In this document: positions 1-7,028 of the stretch, in pieces
Position numbering within the stretch: position 1 is the first letter of the stretch
Layout: each line of letters begins with the position of its first letter
Virus record (IMG/VR): IMGVR_UViG_3300042450_000745
Span: 1-30,198 of that record
Origin: a virus
Strand: one strand, 5' to 3'
DNA: 30,198 bases
The notes under the pieces: model-generated
Database searches by the model: none
What the model saw: only the letters and a program-made list of their open reading frames with translations
What the model was told of the DNA's origin: nothing
Program-made: the position numbers and the translations under genes

Positions 1-273
1 AAAGAGGTCATTAACTCAGCCGATAGCGAAATGAGAAAACACCTACCAGAGGAGAAATATAATTGCTACGGGGTTGAGTTCACACCGACAAATGGAGGCA
101 ATACTATTGACTACTCAGACGATCCGATTTATTGCCAATTAAAAGCCGACCTGGATGCAAGGGTTGAATTATTAAAACTAGCACAAAAGCAGACAATAAT
201 TGACGCATACGGAAACGACGTTCCCAAAGTGGGAACAACTCCTCGCAAAAATTCAATATCACTAAAATTTTAA
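1..273 (+). CDS. Hypothetical early protein, 5'-truncated by the window edge
   Basis: The frame is open from base 1 and encodes 90 residues to the stop at 273. It is the C-terminal part of the same protein that is complete at 29655-30098, differing at three residues (Tyr/Leu, Thr/Ser, Thr/Ser). The protein has a repeated acidic-helical character (for example KADLDARVELLKLAQKQ) and ends in a basic tail. I recognise no enzyme motif. The first in-frame ATG here (31) is internal and should not be taken as the start. It precedes the small gene at 279 by 5 bp, so the two are likely co-transcribed. Confidence 0.85.
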   Translation, partial: KEVINSADSEMRKHLPEEKYNCYGVEFTPTNGGNTIDYSDDPIYCQLKADLDARVELLKLAQKQTIIDAYGNDVPKVGTTPRKNSISLKF

Positions 274-373
274 TAAAAATGAGAATAGGTCAAAAAGTAA
301 GATTAAAACAAACGAGTATTTTTGCAATAGAGCCAGACAGACACAATCCAACCGACAAAATCGGAGTTATAGT
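1..373. repeat. Left copy of imperfect terminal direct repeat
   Basis: Positions 1-373 align without gaps to 29826-30198. I count 16 mismatches, all between positions 9 and 246; 247-373 is identical. Eleven mismatches are silent third-position changes in the gene covered, and the other five fall in three codons that change an amino acid. The divergence is therefore evolutionary rather than random sequencing error. It defines a repeat unit of 29,825 bp. Confidence 0.95.
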
Positions 374-491
374 TGAAATCGGAAACGAGTTACAAAATGA
401 AAGGCGAACTTCGGGACTTCCAGTTTTAGTAAATTGGGGCAAGTTTACAAATACATATCGTTATTTAGATTTGGAGGAGGTTTATGAGTAA
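279..491 (+). CDS. Small hypothetical protein, possibly SH3/KOW-like
   Basis: Encodes 70 residues. The start MRIGQKVRLKQ, followed by alternating hydrophobic strands (IGVIVEIGN, LPVLVNWG), looks like a small beta-barrel of the SH3/KOW kind. That is a fold impression from pattern, not a family match. The first 95 bp are repeated unchanged at 30104-30198. The stop at 489-491 overlaps the start of the next small gene at 484, as expected for one operon with the truncated gene upstream. Function unknown. Confidence 0.75.
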   Translation: MRIGQKVRLKQTSIFAIEPDRHNPTDKIGVIVEIGNELQNERRTSGLPVLVNWGKFTNTYRYLDLEEVYE

Positions 492-615
492 GCAAAGCGA
501 GTTAACCAGGATCAAAAGAGTTATTAATTTTTACTATAAAAGAGGTATTAATTCCGAAAGAGTAAATAATTTATACAGAAAAATTTTGTTAATTAAAAAA
601 AATTATATAATTTAG
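484..615 (+). CDS. 43-residue basic hypothetical protein
   Basis: ATG at 484 overlaps the upstream stop by 8 bp and the frame runs to TAG at 613-615. The product is strongly basic (many Lys and Arg, few acidic residues), with a run of Tyr, Asn and Ile near the end. No motif recognised. Translational coupling with the gene at 279 is the main argument for it being real. Its 3' end overlaps the -7 box of the promoter for the next gene. Confidence 0.5.
   Translation: MSKQSELTRIKRVINFYYKRGINSERVNNLYRKILLIKKNYII
585..615 (+). promoter_or_regulatory. Bacteroidota-type promoter for the SSB-like gene
   Basis: TTTG ending at 588 (-33 element) is followed 19 bp later by TAATTTAG at 608-615. The latter differs from the TAnnTTTG -7 consensus at one base. 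Transcription would start near 620, giving a leader of about 60 nt before the ATG at 679. Confidence 0.55.
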
Positions 616-630
616 CGTTATCATAATACC

Positions 631-662
631 GATGCAAGGTTTGAGCATCTTAATTTCAGACC
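631..662 (+). promoter_or_regulatory. Leader with interleaved inverted repeats (pseudoknot candidate 1)
   Basis: Arms in order: A GATGC (631-635), B GGTTTG (638-643), A' GCATC (645-649), B' CAGACC (657-662). A pairs with A' over 5 bp. B pairs with B' over 6 bp with one G-U pair. The crossed order is that of a compact H-type pseudoknot, 17 nt before the start codon at 679. It is the smallest of four leaders in this window with the same topology. Confidence 0.5.
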
Positions 663-678
663 ATAAATAAATAAAATT

Positions 679-1368
679 ATGAGTACAATTTCAAACAGAA
701 AACAAGCGTTTTCACAACCACAAACAAATCCCTCAACTAAATTTATTGAGTGGAAATCAAATGACAAATGTTTTAGCTTTTACGATCGTGAAACTTCGGC
801 AAACGTGTCAATCCAGTTACCTTTTAAATTTTTAGTCCTTGACGAATTACACACGGTCAAAGGTTGGAACGACGCAAGCTCGAGTCAAATCAATTCCAAC
901 GAGGTAAAATTTATCTCACGTGACGAAATGGTTGTCAAACCATTCAAAGGAAATGAAATCGCTAAGGGACTCTACAAAGACATTAAAGAGAAAATTAAGG
1001 CGGCCGGAGGTCATTATGTTAAGAGCGTCTATTGTATGCTCGAAGACGGATCAATCGCTAATTTACAACTTAAGGGAGCAGCGTGCCAAAGTTACGGAGA
1101 TTTTACAGCAAAGACTCGCTCACGTTTAACGGACGAGTGGGTTGTCGTTGACAAAGCAATTGACGGCAAAAAGGGAGCTGTTAAATATACGACGCCAGGT
1201 TTTGCGTTTGATAAGTCATTAAGCGAGTCGGAGGCTGACTTAGCCGATGAGGCTTATAATGTATTGGAGGCATATTTAAAAACTTATTTGGCAAAGGCTG
1301 AGCCAATTGATGCAATCGCTCCAATTGAGAGCGATGAGGTTATCGAGGACGACGATTTGGACTTTTAG
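679..1368 (+). CDS. Probable single-stranded DNA-binding protein
   Basis: A 229-residue protein with a compact mixed alpha/beta body and a strongly acidic C-terminal tail ending EDDDLDF. A short acidic tail with a terminal Phe is the hallmark by which bacterial SSB and phage SSBs (T7 gp2.5, T4 gp32) contact replication partners. No OB-fold motif is recognisable by eye, so the SSB call rests on the tail, the size, and the position next to the primase-helicase. The primase-helicase two genes downstream ends in a similar tail (DENDLAF). The gene has its own promoter (585-615), a pseudoknot-like leader and a strong terminator (1415-1444), so it can be expressed at high level as a single gene. The T4 gp32 mRNA is autoregulated through a leader pseudoknot, which makes this leader suggestive. 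Alternative: another ssDNA-associated recombination protein. Confidence 0.6.
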   Translation: MSTISNRKQAFSQPQTNPSTKFIEWKSNDKCFSFYDRETSANVSIQLPFKFLVLDELHTVKGWNDASSSQINSNEVKFISRDEMVVKPFKGNEIAKGLYKDIKEKIKAAGGHYVKSVYCMLEDGSIANLQLKGAACQSYGDFTAKTRSRLTDEWVVVDKAIDGKKGAVKYTTPGFAFDKSLSESEADLADEAYNVLEAYLKTYLAKAEPIDAIAPIESDEVIEDDDLDF

Positions 1369-1414
1369 ATTATTGTTGGTTAATAATTGGATTTGGGTGT
1401 CCCAGGTCGGAATT

Positions 1415-1444
1415 AAGGTTTACAGAAATGTAAGCCTTTTTTTT
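1415..1444 (+). terminator. Intrinsic terminator after the SSB-like gene
   Basis: A 10-bp stem AAGGTTTACA (1415-1424) / TGTAAGCCTT (1429-1438), with one T-G pair and a GAAA loop, is followed by a run of eight T ending at 1444. Confidence 0.85.
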
Positions 1445-1448
1445 GCTC

Positions 1449-1645
1449 AAAACAGCAAAACAGCAAAACACAAAAAAACGCCTCTCTTATATATATATTT
1501 TATAAAAGATAAAAAAAAAATATTTTTCGGCAAAAAGTAAAAAAATGCTGTTTTGCTGTTTTTTATAGTCAAAATGTAATGTAAAGCCACGCTATCAGTA
1601 CAACAGCAAAAAAATGAAATGCTGTCTTTTAAGTGTATTATGCTG
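1449..1645. other. Candidate replication origin: CAGCA iteron cluster with AT-rich core
   Basis: Seven CAGCA/TGCTG cores lie in about 190 bp: CAGCA at 1453, 1461 and 1604; TGCTG at 1546, 1554, 1620 and 1641. Three copies match AACAGCAAAA exactly on the + strand and one on the - strand. The first two pairs form a perfect 16-bp inverted repeat (1449-1464 with 1547-1562). Between them lies an extremely AT-rich stretch (1489-1535) that could be a DNA-unwinding element. The region is non-coding and lies between the SSB-like and primase-helicase genes. It could instead be an operator array for the replication operon. Confidence 0.55.
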
Positions 1646-1670
1646 TTTTTAAAAAAAATATTAAAAAAAG

Positions 1671-1701
1671 TTAGTTTATTAAAAATAAATTTATATATTT
1701 G
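1671..1701 (+). promoter_or_regulatory. Bacteroidota-type promoter of the primase-helicase operon
   Basis: TTAG (1671-1674) sits 19 bp upstream of a perfect TAnnTTTG box, TATATTTG, at 1694-1701. Transcription should start at about 1706-1708, inside or beside the first arm of the structured leader. Confidence 0.7.
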
Positions 1702-1702
1702 T

Positions 1703-1784
1703 ACCACTTCGACAATCAAAGAAAACATTATTACTAAGGGATAATGAAACCAGTGTCGAAGTTGGTGGATTTATCCCTTTTTAA
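1703..1784 (+). promoter_or_regulatory. Leader with interleaved inverted repeats (pseudoknot candidate 2)
   Basis: Arm A ACTTCGACA (1706-1714) pairs with A' TGTCGAAGT (1754-1762), 9 bp perfect. It is extended by ACC/GGT (1703-1705 with 1764-1766) after a one-base bulge. Arm B AAGGGATAA (1736-1744) pairs with B' TTATCCCTT (1771-1779), 9 bp perfect. The order A-B-A'-B' is crossed. B' runs into TTTTTT, so the B hairpin alone could act as a terminator while A-A' would compete with it in space. The start codon of the next gene is at 1797. Confidence 0.7.
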
Positions 1785-1796
1785 ATTTATTTATTT

Positions 1797-2042
1797 ATGA
1801 AATTATTTATCACAAACAAATACGAAATGGAGAACGTATTTGATGACTTAGACTCCAAAACTTTTAGCTCAAAACTTATTCACTCGAGCGCTTACAACGA
1901 ATTATTAAAATCGATTGATGTCGATAATTGCATCCCGTTAACTTTGACTCCAGACTACGACGATTTTGGAGTTGTCATTTTAGATTTTATGACTAAAAAA
2001 AATGACATTTACTATTATAAATTTAACGGAACAGCAAAGTAA
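1797..2042 (+). CDS. Hypothetical 81-residue protein, first gene of the primase operon
   Basis: Encodes 81 residues with a net acidic middle part (DDLDSK, DVDN, DYDDFG) and a short Tyr-rich C-terminus. No motif recognised. It lies immediately downstream of the structured leader and is separated from the primase-helicase start at 2045 by only 2 bp, so the pair is surely co-transcribed. Either it supports replication or it is a leader-proximal small protein whose translation affects the operon. Function unknown. Confidence 0.7.
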   Translation: MKLFITNKYEMENVFDDLDSKTFSSKLIHSSAYNELLKSIDVDNCIPLTLTPDYDDFGVVILDFMTKKNDIYYYKFNGTAK

Positions 2043-2044
2043 TT

Positions 2045-4390
2045 ATGATAACAATATTTTCAAAAATCACAGAAGTTGAAAATCCATTTTTTGATGAGAT
2101 TGACAATGTACTATTATCTTTTAAAGACGGAAGTAATAAAGATAAAATTGAGTCTTTACGATTGATAAATGACAAAGAGAAACGCAACCAGGCGAAAGGA
2201 AAATTAAAGTCCGTTTGTTTTAGTGGTGAATTTTCTCGACGAGCTGCAAAAAATTGCGTTACTCATTCCGGATTTGCGTGTTTGGATTTTGACGACGTGG
2301 ACGATGCAATTTGTTTAAGAGATAGTTTACAGGATAACGAGTATATTTATAGCGCTTTTATAAGTCCGTCAGGAAACGGAGTTAAGGCAATCGTAAAAAT
2401 ACCAGCCGAAATTCAAAATCATAAAAAATATTATGAGGCTCTTTGCGAAACTTTTGACACAAACCTAGATACAAAGACAAAAGATATATCTCGAGTTTGT
2501 TATGAGAGTTTTGATCCTGACTTGTTTATTAACCATAATTCAAAAGTTTGGATTTTAAAAAACGAGTTTACAGAGATAACTCGCAAAAATAATTATCCAA
2601 CTCACTTTCAAATTAACGACACCTCAAAAAAGGTTGACGTAATTATAAAATGGTTTAATAAAAAATTTACTTTAAACGCTGGAGAGAGAAATAATAATCT
2701 TTTTAAATTGGGATCCGGTTTAAACAGAGCCGGACTTCCAATGGACGAGGCGATTGGAATGTTTAAAAATTTCTATTCAGCCGGATTAACTGACTCGGAA
2801 CTTGAGACAATTGTAAAAAGCGCTTATAAAAATACGAGCGAGTTTGACAGCCTTACTTTGGTTGACGATAATAAAATCAGGGAGGCTCAGGACATACTAA
2901 AAAAGGGGGTGCAAAAAGCCAAAAAACAATTTCGCAAAGACGGATTAACGGATACAGATATTGAGGAGTTAATCGATTTCGATTTTGAGGACGATTTTTT
3001 GGTTTTTTGGGACACCGACAAAAATGGAAAACTATCTTTAAACGATTACAAATTCAAATTGTTTTTAGAAAATCGAGGGTTTTATAAAGTCCAACTAAAT
3101 GACAAAGAGTTTACTTTTGTCAAAGTTTACAATAATATTATAAACGAGGTCAACGAGGTTCAAATTAAAGATTTTGTACTTAATCACGTTATTGAGGTAG
3201 ATATGCAAGTCTATAATTTCTTTGCTAAGTCAACGACAAAATTTACAGAGGGATATTTAAACCAACTCGACACAAAGGAATTAACAATGATCCGAGACTC
3301 AGCCGAAACGTCTTATTTATTTTTTAAAAATAAAGTCGTTGAGGTAAAAATTGACTCGGTTAATTTTATCGATTACATTAATATCGGAGGCTTTGTTTGG
3401 CAAAAAAACATAATAGACTATAATTTTAAAATCACTCAAGACAAGTCCGATTTTGAAACTTTTATTTTAAATATCTCCAACCAGGATCAGAGCAGAAAAA
3501 TAGCGCTTGAAACCTCAATCGGTTACTTATTAAATACCTATAAAAAACAAGACGAGGGATTGGCGATTGTTTACTACGATGAGACTTTAAATGACAACCC
3601 AAGCGGACGAACTGGTAAAACTTTAATATCAAAAGCTCTCGGACATTTGCGTAAAATGGTAACTTTAAACGGAAAGGAATTTAACAATAAAGGTCAATTT
3701 CCATATCAAACTATTAACCTCGACGATAATATTATATGTTTTGACGATATGGAGCGCTCGTTTAAATTTGAAACGTTATTTAGTATAATAACAGGAAACT
3801 TGACTTTAAACAAAAAGAACTTGCAACCGATTGAAATACCATTTTATAAAAGTCCAAAAATTTTATTTACTTCAAATTATATTTTATCCGGAGTTGGAGA
3901 CTCGCACGATGCTAGAAAAATTGAAATCGAATTATTTAGACACTACTCAAAAAAATATAAACCGGTTAACGAGTTTGGTAAAATGTTTTTTGACGGTTGG
4001 AATGAGTCTGAGTGGAACGCATTTTTTAATTATATGATTTCAAACATTCAAAAGTATTTTAAAAATGGTTTGATATACTCAGAACTTAAAACCGGTAAAA
4101 CAAAGAAATTAATTGCAAACACTTGCGAGGATTTTTATGACTTTTGTGAGAATGAATATTTATGGAAAAACGATTATTTTTATACTACTAAGGAGATAAT
4201 GCAATCGTATGCCGACGGATCTAGAGAGATGCCTCGAAATATGAATGTCAGTTGGTTTGGACGTTGGTTGGGTACTTACTTTGAATTTAAGCAATGGAAA
4301 CGAGAAGACACTACAAACGGAGGTATTCGTAAATTTTCGATTAACGGATTTATTACAGAGGTTGAAGACGAAAACGACTTAGCTTTTTAA
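2045..4390 (+). CDS. Primase-helicase: VirE-N/AEP-like plus SF3-type helicase
   Basis: A 781-residue multidomain replication protein. Residues ~75-125 (CLDFDDVDD ... FISPSGNGVKAIVKIP) match the BT4734/VirE N-terminal domain found in Bacteroidota primases; the acidic LDFDD is the likely metal-binding site. Residues ~210-270 (GERNNNLFKLGSGL ... IVKSAYKN) look like the primase C-terminal helical PriCT domain. Residues ~519-526 (PSGRTGKT) form a Walker A motif and ~563-570 (IICFDDM) Walker B, followed by an ILFTSNY sensor-like strand typical of SF3 helicases. It should prime and unwind DNA at the phage origin, which probably lies just upstream. The C-terminus EDENDLAF is acidic with a final Phe, like that of the SSB-like protein. 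The next gene starts 2 bp downstream. Confidence 0.85.
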   Translation: MITIFSKITEVENPFFDEIDNVLLSFKDGSNKDKIESLRLINDKEKRNQAKGKLKSVCFSGEFSRRAAKNCVTHSGFACLDFDDVDDAICLRDSLQDNEYIYSAFISPSGNGVKAIVKIPAEIQNHKKYYEALCETFDTNLDTKTKDISRVCYESFDPDLFINHNSKVWILKNEFTEITRKNNYPTHFQINDTSKKVDVIIKWFNKKFTLNAGERNNNLFKLGSGLNRAGLPMDEAIGMFKNFYSAGLTDSELETIVKSAYKNTSEFDSLTLVDDNKIREAQDILKKGVQKAKKQFRKDGLTDTDIEELIDFDFEDDFLVFWDTDKNGKLSLNDYKFKLFLENRGFYKVQLNDKEFTFVKVYNNIINEVNEVQIKDFVLNHVIEVDMQVYNFFAKSTTKFTEGYLNQLDTKELTMIRDSAETSYLFFKNKVVEVKIDSVNFIDYINIGGFVWQKNIIDYNFKITQDKSDFETFILNISNQDQSRKIALETSIGYLLNTYKKQDEGLAIVYYDETLNDNPSGRTGKTLISKALGHLRKMVTLNGKEFNNKGQFPYQTINLDDNIICFDDMERSFKFETLFSIITGNLTLNKKNLQPIEIPFYKSPKILFTSNYILSGVGDSHDARKIEIELFRHYSKKYKPVNEFGKMFFDGWNESEWNAFFNYMISNIQKYFKNGLIYSELKTGKTKKLIANTCEDFYDFCENEYLWKNDYFYTTKEIMQSYADGSREMPRNMNVSWFGRWLGTYFEFKQWKREDTTNGGIRKFSINGFITEVEDENDLAF

Positions 4391-4392
4391 TT

Positions 4393-5616
4393 ATGCTAAA
4401 ACTTAGAGAATATCAGACAAAATTAGCTAACGAAGGAGTTGAAATTTTAAGACATAAAAAAATAGTTTACTATTGCTGCGAAGTCCGCACAGGCAAAACA
4501 GCTATTGCGTTGGAAACTTGTAAACTATTTGGAGCTAAAAAGGTATTATTTGTAACTAAGAAAAAAGCTATCTCCAGCATCGAGCGAGATCATTTTAATT
4601 TTGGTTATGAGTTTGAAATTGTAATAATAAACGATCAAAGTTTACATAAAATTGAGGATACCGATTTTGACTTAGTCGTTTCGGATGAGAATCACAAATA
4701 TGGAGCTTTCCCAAAGCCGAATAAAGTCGCTCAGCTATTTAAAAAACGTTATTCAAAACTCCCAATGATATTTTTGTCAGGAACGCCAACGCCAGAGAGT
4801 CATTCGCAATGGTTTAATCAATTTTGGGTTTCGGATTATTCGCCTTTTAAACAATATACTAACTTTTACAAGTGGGCTGTCGATTATGTGGACGTAAAAG
4901 AAAAACGCTTAGGCTATGCAATTATAAAAGATTACAGCCAGGCAAAAGAGTCATTAATAAAAAGAGTCATTCAAAACTATTTATTGACTTTTACTCAGGC
5001 TCAAGCGGGTTTCACAACCTCAGTTAATGAAATGATTTTAGAATGTGAAATGCAACCGATAACTTATGAAGTTATAAAACGATTAAAAAGAGACTTAGTT
5101 GTTAAAAATACCGACGGCCAGGTTATTCTCGGAGATACTGGAGTAAAATTGATGCAAAAAGTTCACCAACTAAGCTCAGGGACTTGTAAATTTGAAGACG
5201 GATCGAGTAAAGTAATTGATTATTCAAAAGCTGAATTTACTCTCGAAAAATTTTCGGGAGTAAAAATTGCAATTTTTTACGTCTTCAAAGAGGAATGGAA
5301 CGCTCTCAAATCAGTTTACGGAGATAATTTGACAAACGATGTCGAAGAGTTTGACAATAGCAATAAATGTATTGCTTTGCAAATCGTATCCGGACGTGAG
5401 GGAATAAGTTTGCAAAATGCAAAGTATTTAGTTTATTATAATATTGCTTTTAGCGCAACAAGTTACTGGCAATCTCGCGACAGATTAACGACAATGCAAA
5501 GGCAATCAAATGAAATCTTTTGGATATTTAGCAAAGGAGGAATTGAACTTGATATTTATAAAACAGTATTAAAGAAACGCGATTACACACTTAAAATCTT
5601 CAAAGAAAATGGATAA
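4393..5616 (+). CDS. SF2 (SNF2/DEAD-like) DNA helicase
   Basis: A 407-residue ATPase. Visible motifs: motif I EVRTGKT (residues ~30-36), motif II SDENH (~97-101, a DExH variant), motif III SGTPTP (~129-134) and motif VI WQSRDRLTTMQRQ (~359-371), where the arginines match the QxxGRxxRxGQ arginine fingers of SNF2-like helicases. It is shorter than most SNF2 proteins, as is usual for phage replication helicases. It follows the primase-helicase with a 2-bp gap and is the last gene of that operon; a new promoter begins at 5659. Its role is probably strand remodelling in replication or recombination, perhaps with the VRR-NUC nuclease at 7567, a pairing common in phages. Confidence 0.85.
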   Translation: MLKLREYQTKLANEGVEILRHKKIVYYCCEVRTGKTAIALETCKLFGAKKVLFVTKKKAISSIERDHFNFGYEFEIVIINDQSLHKIEDTDFDLVVSDENHKYGAFPKPNKVAQLFKKRYSKLPMIFLSGTPTPESHSQWFNQFWVSDYSPFKQYTNFYKWAVDYVDVKEKRLGYAIIKDYSQAKESLIKRVIQNYLLTFTQAQAGFTTSVNEMILECEMQPITYEVIKRLKRDLVVKNTDGQVILGDTGVKLMQKVHQLSSGTCKFEDGSSKVIDYSKAEFTLEKFSGVKIAIFYVFKEEWNALKSVYGDNLTNDVEEFDNSNKCIALQIVSGREGISLQNAKYLVYYNIAFSATSYWQSRDRLTTMQRQSNEIFWIFSKGGIELDIYKTVLKKRDYTLKIFKENG

Positions 5617-5658
5617 GTTAATATTATGTTAAAATATAATATATTAAAATAAGTTTTG

Positions 5659-5666
5659 TATATTTG
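5659..5666 (+). promoter_or_regulatory. -7 promoter element TATATTTG
   Basis: A perfect TAnnTTTG box. No clear TTG lies 19-20 bp upstream, so the -33 half is weak. Its position directly before a structured leader is the same as at 1694. Confidence 0.55.
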
Positions 5667-5670
5667 TACA

Positions 5671-5746
5671 ACCGCCAAAGTGAAAGCATTAACAACCCTT
5701 CTCTTTTGTACTTGGCGGTATCATTTGAGAGGGGTTTATTTTTTAA
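5671..5746 (+). promoter_or_regulatory. Leader with interleaved inverted repeats (pseudoknot candidate 3)
   Basis: Arm A ACCGCCAA (5671-5678) pairs with A' TTGGCGGT (5712-5719), with two more pairs after a bulged A. Arm B AACCCTTCTC (5694-5703) pairs with B' GAGAGGGGTT (5727-5736), 10 bp with one T-G pair. The order is A-B-A'-B', and B' is followed closely by TTTATTTTTT. The stem sequences share nothing with leader 2 although the layout is the same. Confidence 0.7.
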
Positions 5747-5755
5747 ATTAATATT

Positions 5756-6160
5756 ATGAAAATAAGTGAATTACCAAAGGATGTAAGATTATTAGCTTTA
5801 GATTATCAAAAAAATCAAATTGAAATTATTAATAATAAATATGATAAAAATACAGATCATTTATGTTATGCGTTTAATTGGAATCACACAATGGAAGGTT
5901 TTGAATATTGGAGAAATTGGGATTTAAAATTACCAATAAAAACTAAATTTGAATATGACTCGAATGGAGTAACCAAACCTAAGCAATATCAAATCGGTAT
6001 CGATACCTTTGAGAGAGCTGAGGCAAATTTAAGTAAGGAGGAAATTCTAGCGATTTGCAAATTTAATATTGATAAATACAACTGGAGAAAAAAAGACCAA
6101 GACAAAGAGGATTTTAAAAAGATTATTGACTATGCCAATTGGGCGATAAAAAATTTATAA
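5756..6160 (+). CDS. DUF3310-like protein with an added N-terminal region
   Basis: 134 residues. The C-terminal half (~residues 80-134) carries ICKFNIDKYNWRKKDQ and EDFKKIIDYANWAIK. These resemble the phage DUF3310 family pattern (GNxxKYxWRxxxK ... EDLxKAxxYL), sometimes annotated as a nucleotide kinase-like or SaV-like protein; the biochemical role is not established. The N-terminal half (ISELPKDVRLLALDY ... YAFNWNHTMEGFEYWRNW) is Trp-rich and looks like a separate small domain. It is the first gene after the third structured leader and directly abuts the next gene. Confidence 0.65.
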   Translation: MKISELPKDVRLLALDYQKNQIEIINNKYDKNTDHLCYAFNWNHTMEGFEYWRNWDLKLPIKTKFEYDSNGVTKPKQYQIGIDTFERAEANLSKEEILAICKFNIDKYNWRKKDQDKEDFKKIIDYANWAIKNL

Positions 6161-6424
6161 ATGGACTATCTAATTGTAAAAAATAATAAAATCGGTATTC
6201 ACTTAGAGCCTCAAGTCGGAAATTCCGGGCGTGAGTTCCGAATGATTGGAACGGCTAAAAATTTAGAGATGCCGGAGAAATGGAGTAATCAAAAAAAATC
6301 AATGTCAAATCATTATATTTATACTTTTAAATATTTAGATAATGGAGAGATTTTTGAAATGGAGTTTGATTATAACGATAATTTTGTAAAGAAATTCTCT
6401 CCGACATTTATGTCGGGGAGATAA
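6161..6424 (+). CDS. Hypothetical 87-residue protein
   Basis: Starts directly after the preceding stop codon. Predicted mostly beta, with alternating aromatic and charged residues (YIYTFKYLDNGEIFEMEFDY). No catalytic motif is visible. The last codons (SPTFMSGR) are formed by a strong hairpin at 6397-6420, so the C-terminus is constrained by an RNA or DNA structure. Confidence 0.65.
   Translation: MDYLIVKNNKIGIHLEPQVGNSGREFRMIGTAKNLEMPEKWSNQKKSMSNHYIYTFKYLDNGEIFEMEFDYNDNFVKKFSPTFMSGR
6397..6420. other. 10-bp hairpin overlapping the stop region of the 6161 gene
   Basis: CTCTCCGACA (6397-6406) and TGTCGGGGAG (6411-6420) pair over 10 bp with one T-G pair and a TTTA loop. No T run follows, so it is not a classical terminator. 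It could be an mRNA processing or stability element between the operon's first genes and the small genes that follow. Confidence 0.6.
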
Positions 6425-6435
6425 ATATTAAACCT

Positions 6436-6528
6436 ATGATTTTAATAGCAGCGATTATTGTATATGAATTTATAAGACCGTCAATAATTTGGCTTTGGTA
6501 TTATATTATAAAACTATTCTCAAAATGA
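6436..6528 (+). CDS. 30-residue membrane peptide
   Basis: ATG at 6436 encodes 30 residues that are almost entirely hydrophobic and aromatic (LIAAIIVYEFI, IIWLWYYIIKLF), ending with Lys. This is one predicted transmembrane helix. Its TGA overlaps the next start as ATGA (6525-6528), the usual coupling in this phage. Function unknown; small membrane peptides in phage early regions often act on the host envelope or on superinfection, but nothing here shows that. Confidence 0.5.
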   Translation: MILIAAIIVYEFIRPSIIWLWYYIIKLFSK

Positions 6529-6701
6529 AAGGCAAAAAACACATTCCTAAAAAGAAACTCGACCAACTCGATGAGGTAGTCGATTTTGTAACGTGGTTGC
6601 GTTTGGAGTGCGATTTCAATTCAATATACCTTTGGGATTACAAAGGTCAAAATTTAACCTTAAACGAATTATTAATTATTTATAAAAAACGATATGAATA
6701 A
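6525..6701 (+). CDS. Hypothetical 58-residue protein
   Basis: I choose the ATG at 6525 because it overlaps the preceding stop as ATGA; a longer in-frame extension to 6489 would overlap the membrane peptide. The product is basic at its N-terminus (KGKKHIPKKK), then amphipathic and helical (LDQLDEVVDFVTWL, LNELLIIYKK). No known family recognised. The 3' end overlaps the next small gene. Confidence 0.55.
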   Translation: MKGKKHIPKKKLDQLDEVVDFVTWLRLECDFNSIYLWDYKGQNLTLNELLIIYKKRYE

Positions 6702-6786
6702 CAGAGAGGAATTAATTGTGGAAATATTAGCTTGGATTTCAGTGATAACTTTGGCGACCGCCTTAATTTATTTAATGACACGATAA
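6694..6786 (+). CDS. 30-residue single-helix membrane peptide
   Basis: ATG at 6694 overlaps the upstream stop by 8 bp, and the stop overlaps the next start by 1 bp. The sequence has an acidic N-terminus followed by a hydrophobic helix (ILAWISVITLATALIYL) and a final Thr-Arg. It is the second mini membrane protein within 350 bp. Coupling at both ends supports it being translated. Confidence 0.5.
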   Translation: MNNREELIVEILAWISVITLATALIYLMTR

Positions 6787-6968
6787 TGAAAATAACTATT
6801 GAAAGCTACGGCAAAAAACACAGCGTTGAAACGCAAAACGACGATTTAACTATCGACGAACACTTACAAATCATTTACGGATTATTAATTCAGTTGACTT
6901 TCAATTCGGAATGTATTAAACACGGATTGCTTGATTTAGCTGAGGAGATAAATAATTCAGCAATATGA
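6786..6968 (+). CDS. Hypothetical 60-residue protein
   Basis: The ATG at 6786 overlaps the preceding TAA by one base; the frame stays open upstream to 6732, but that would overlap the membrane peptide. The product opens with a beta strand (KITIESYGKKHSVET) and continues with two helices (IDEHLQIIYGLLIQLTF, LLDLAEEINN). This pattern is shared by many small phage proteins of unknown function. Last gene before the promoter at 7012. Confidence 0.6.
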   Translation: MKITIESYGKKHSVETQNDDLTIDEHLQIIYGLLIQLTFNSECIKHGLLDLAEEINNSAI

Positions 6969-7011
6969 AAAATAAAATTACATTTTTTAATTATAATAAA
7001 ATATAATTTTG

Positions 7012-7019
7012 TATATTTG
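7012..7019 (+). promoter_or_regulatory. -7 promoter element TATATTTG before the HNH gene
   Basis: A perfect TAnnTTTG box. A T-rich stretch at 6983-6988 is the only -33 candidate. It precedes a structured leader, as at 1694 and 5659. Confidence 0.5.
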
Positions 7020-7028
7020 TTTAGTGTT

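Noticed and set aside
1447-1728. Minus-strand frame of 93 codons over the region before the primase operon
   Set aside because: It runs through the iterons, promoter and leader, and its product is a low-complexity Phe/Ile/Lys sequence created by A/T runs.
6397-6420. Hairpin as an intrinsic terminator
   Set aside because: No T run follows and the stop codon lies directly behind it; the downstream small genes have no separate promoter, so read-through is needed.
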